Assembly (NCBI RefSeq): GCF_036541425.1
Contig: NZ_JAZHFT010000020.1
Span: 1-64,000, forward strand
Reading direction: 5' to 3'
DNA from: Consotaella aegiceratis
GTDB lineage: Bacteria; Pseudomonadota; Alphaproteobacteria; Rhizobiales; Rhizobiaceae
DNA: 64,000 nucleotides
Of the stretch, positions 61,571 to 64,000 are shown one piece after another. The stretch's first letter is position 1. Each line of letters opens with the position of its first letter. Both the position numbers and the translations under genes were made by a program. The notes beneath the pieces were generated by a model, which saw only the letters and a list, made by a program, of their open reading frames with translations, did no database searches and was not told the origin of the DNA.

Positions 61571-63460
61571 ATGCTGGACTCTCTTTATGTCGTGATCCTG
61601 ATCGGCACCGGCCTCATCCTGCTGGCCGCCTTTTCCAGCCTTCTCGCCTTTCGCTTCGGCGCTCCCCTGCTCCTGCTCTTCCTGTCGATCGGCCTGCTCG
61701 CCGGCGTCGACGGGCTGGGCCTCGATTTCGATAATGCGCCGCTCGCCTATTTCATCGGCTCGATCGCGCTCGCCGTCATCCTGTTCGACAGCGGCTTCGG
61801 TACATCGCTGCAATCGTTCCGCAATGCCGCTGCCCCGGCCCTGGTGCTCGCAACGCTGGGCGTCGCCCTGACCACGGCGATTTTCGGTGCGGCGGCGGTC
61901 TATCTGCTCGACCTGTCCTGGCTCGAAGGCATTCTTCTTGGCGCGATCGTCGGCTCCACGGACGCCGCGGCGGTGTTCTTCCTGCTTCGGATCGGCGGCA
62001 TCAACATCCGCGAGCGCGTGCGCGCCACGCTGGAGATCGAGTCGGGATCGAACGACCCGATGGCCATCTTCCTGGCGATCGCGCTGGTCGAACTTCTGTC
62101 GGCGGGCCAAGGTCTGGAGTCCGTGGATCGCCGCTTCCTGATCATGTTTCTCCAGCAGATCGGCATCGGCTTCGTCGCCGGTCTCGCCGGTGGCTGGATG
62201 ATCCTCATCCTGGTCAACCGGCTCAATCTGGAGCGCGGGCTGACGCCGATCTTCACGCTCGCTCTGTCGCTGCTCGTCTTCTCGGCGACCGGGGCCGTCG
62301 GCGGCAGCGGGTTCCTCGCCGTCTACGTCGCAGGGCTCACCACCGGCAACAGCCGGATCCGCTCGGCGGCGACGCTGAAGCGTTTCCAGGACGGCATGAG
62401 CTGGCTGGCCCAGATCGTCATGTTCCTCGTTCTCGGGCTGCTGGCGACCCCCTCGCAGTTCGCCCAGATCGTCATCCCGGCCACTCTGTTGGCGCTGTTC
62501 CTGATCTTCGTCGCGCGCCCGCTGGCGGTCTGGCTTTGCCTGCTGCCGTTCAACTTCCAGCGGCGCGAGACCGCCTTCGTATCCTGGGTGGGCTTGCGCG
62601 GTGCGGTGTCGATCCTGCTGGCGATCCTGCCGATCATCGGCGGAATCGATTCCAACCGGATCTTCTTCAACACCGCCTTCATCATCGTCCTGGTCTCGCT
62701 TCTGGTCCAGGGCTGGACGATCGGCATGATGGCGCGGCGGCTCGGCCTGGTGGTGCCGCCCAGGATCGGTCCGGTCGAGAAGGTCGAGCTGGAGCTTCCC
62801 GGTACCGCGCACCACGAGCTTCTGTCCTACCGCGTCGTGTCGGACAGCCCGGTGGCGCGCGGGCAGCGCATCCCGCGCTGGGCACGCCCCTCTCTGGTGG
62901 TGCGCGACGGCAAGTCGATGCGGCTGCAGCAGGCCGGGCGGCTCCAGGCCAACGACTATGTCTACCTCTTCATCTCGTCGCGCTATCCCCGGCTGCTCGA
63001 CCGCCTTTTCGCCAGCCCGGTCGCGGTCACGCCCGACGACGTCGAGTTCTTCGGCGAGTTCGCCATCGAGCCGGATCGTCCCGTCCGGCTGCTGGGCGAA
63101 GCCTACGGGGTGACGCTGCCGGCCGGTACCGAGGATGTCAGCCTGGCCGATTTCATCACCCAGCGTCTTGGCGGCCATGCCGAATACGGCGACCGCATCG
63201 CCGTCGATACCGTGGAACTGATCGTGCGCGACACCGACGAGACCGGCGCGATCAGCGAAATCGGGCTGTCGCTCGCACCGGAACAGAAGGCGCGCCTGCC
63301 GCTGTTTCAAAACTGGCGGGACGTCAGCGCCTGGCTAAGGTCCTGGCTGGCGGAACGGAAGAGGCGAAAGCAGCTCCGGTCGGAGAAGGACACCCCGAAT
63401 CTGCTGCTGTCTTCGGACAAGGCCAAGACCAAGCGGGACGCCAGGAGCCAGGACTTGTAA
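61571..63460 (+). CDS. Potassium/proton antiporter (CvrA/NhaP2-like, CPA1)
   Basis: A 629-residue protein: about twelve membrane helices in the first 390 residues (GSTDAAAVFFLL holds the ion-binding Asp; IESGSNDPMAIFLAIALVE is the paired motif of helix 5), then a TrkA_C domain (about 400-475) and a CorC_HlyC-like C-terminal domain (about 490-575), ending in a basic tail. NhaP2 proteins move K+ out against H+ and guard the cytoplasm from K+ excess. ATG start at 61571. Its place between gap and pgk is not functionally obvious. Confidence 0.9.
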   Translation: MLDSLYVVILIGTGLILLAAFSSLLAFRFGAPLLLLFLSIGLLAGVDGLGLDFDNAPLAYFIGSIALAVILFDSGFGTSLQSFRNAAAPALVLATLGVALTTAIFGAAAVYLLDLSWLEGILLGAIVGSTDAAAVFFLLRIGGINIRERVRATLEIESGSNDPMAIFLAIALVELLSAGQGLESVDRRFLIMFLQQIGIGFVAGLAGGWMILILVNRLNLERGLTPIFTLALSLLVFSATGAVGGSGFLAVYVAGLTTGNSRIRSAATLKRFQDGMSWLAQIVMFLVLGLLATPSQFAQIVIPATLLALFLIFVARPLAVWLCLLPFNFQRRETAFVSWVGLRGAVSILLAILPIIGGIDSNRIFFNTAFIIVLVSLLVQGWTIGMMARRLGLVVPPRIGPVEKVELELPGTAHHELLSYRVVSDSPVARGQRIPRWARPSLVVRDGKSMRLQQAGRLQANDYVYLFISSRYPRLLDRLFASPVAVTPDDVEFFGEFAIEPDRPVRLLGEAYGVTLPAGTEDVSLADFITQRLGGHAEYGDRIAVDTVELIVRDTDETGAISEIGLSLAPEQKARLPLFQNWRDVSAWLRSWLAERKRRKQLRSEKDTPNLLLSSDKAKTKRDARSQDL

Positions 63461-63562
63461 CACAACGCCGCACCGCCGCCGGACGGGACGCCTGAGCCTT
63501 TGCGCACGCCCGTCTCGCGGACTATGGTGCGCGCCAATCCAACGAGGAGCCAGAGGGACCAG

Positions 63563-64000
63563 ATGGCAACGAAGTTCAAGACGCTCGATGACGCCGATGT
63601 CGCAGGCAAGCGCGTGCTGGTGCGCGTCGATCTCAACGTACCGATGAAGGACGGCAAGGTCACCGACACCACGCGCATCGATCGCGTCCTGCCGACGATC
63701 CGCGAGATCGCCGACAAGGGCGGCCGGGTCATCCTGCTCGCCCATTTCGGCCGGCCCAAGGGCCAGCCCAATCCCGAGATGTCGCTGAAGCCGATCGCCG
63801 AGGCCGTCTCCGGCCGGCTGGGGCGCCCCGTCGGCTTTGCCGAGGAGTGCGTCGGTCCGGTCGCCGACGGCATCGTGCAGAACATGAAGGACGGCGACGT
63901 CCTGCTTCTGGAAAACACACGCTTCCACAAGGAAGAGGAGAAGAACGAAGAGGGCTTCGTCTCGCAGCTCGCGGCCTTGGGCGACATCTATGTCAACGAC
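63563..64000 (+). CDS. pgk: Phosphoglycerate kinase, N-terminal part, cut by window end
   Basis: 146 codons from ATG 63563 to the window edge with no stop. The start MATKFKTLDDADVAGKRVLVRVDLNVP and HFGRPKGQPNPEMSLKPIAE are diagnostic: the N-domain substrate-binding DLNVP loop, the basic-patch Arg in RIDR and HFGRPKG, and LLENTRFHKEEEKNE. PGK turns 1,3-bisphosphoglycerate plus ADP into 3-phosphoglycerate and ATP; the nucleotide domain lies outside. GAGGGAC precedes the start. It is 102 bp from the antiporter stop. Confidence 0.97.
   Translation, partial: MATKFKTLDDADVAGKRVLVRVDLNVPMKDGKVTDTTRIDRVLPTIREIADKGGRVILLAHFGRPKGQPNPEMSLKPIAEAVSGRLGRPVGFAEECVGPVADGIVQNMKDGDVLLLENTRFHKEEEKNEEGFVSQLAALGDIYVND

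Noticed and set aside
61310..63310. Long antisense frame opposite the antiporter
   Set aside because: Low-complexity Asp/Gln/Arg composition and no start signal; the plus strand encodes obvious membrane helices.

Overview
This window is chromosomal DNA from a high-GC alphaproteobacterium, most likely of the Hyphomicrobiales (Rhizobiales). The evidence is ctrA beside chpT and fliJ, the rpoH / proline-rich protein / purA order, the serC leader, the zapA-6S RNA-5-FCL order, the ybgC-tolQRAB-pal-cpoB-tilS-ftsH-glmM string and the yebC-ruvCAB remnant. The tandem Omp25/31-like porins fit the same order. An Aurantimonadaceae-like host is a guess from overall gene content. Most of the window is core genome; accessory material is confined to small inserts.

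Left end (1-9 kb): the 5' end of an IS200-type transposase with two strong hairpins, then a cell-cycle block: fliJ, ctrA, a degenerate receiver protein, chpT and a DUF1134 (EipA-like) periplasmic protein. Then come a coiled-coil membrane protein, a SpoU methyltransferase, two small unknown genes, a MerR regulator and tRNA-Glu(CUC). 9-24 kb: rluD, rpoH, a large proline-rich membrane protein, purA, an EamA transporter, a serine block (serC with an RNA leader, alaE, serA), a chemoreceptor, two outer-membrane barrels with upstream CtrA-type boxes, and glmM.

24-35 kb is envelope and division maintenance, all on the minus strand: ybgC, tolQ, tolR, tolA, tolB, pal, cpoB, tilS, ftsH, glmM. A perfect 46-bp palindrome sits in the first codons of tilS. 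35-42 kb is accessory: a phytase-like esterase, a methyltransferase, an SMR pump, a DUF2254 membrane protein, and an MFS pump divergent from a TetR regulator with two palindromic operators.

42-48 kb holds the most unusual arrangement. The ruvC-ruvA-ruvB operon carries two complete AbrB/PIN (VapBC-type) toxin-antitoxin modules, one in each junction. Each toxin stop overlaps the next ruv start (ATGA), and each antitoxin has its own palindromic operator over its ribosome binding site. A LexA-like box lies upstream of ruvC. A serine hydrolase and a Uma2-type nuclease gene separate ruvC from yebC.

48-64 kb: envelope and small-molecule genes (periplasmic protein, MBL-fold protein, VOC protein, two RDD/GYF-type membrane proteins, TerC, a YmdB-like phosphoesterase, GST, CAP lipoprotein), then 5-FCL, 6S RNA, zapA and a DUF4164 gene. 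The right end is a carbon block: tkt, gap, a K+/H+ antiporter, and pgk running off the window. All assignments are from reading the sequence; no database search was run.
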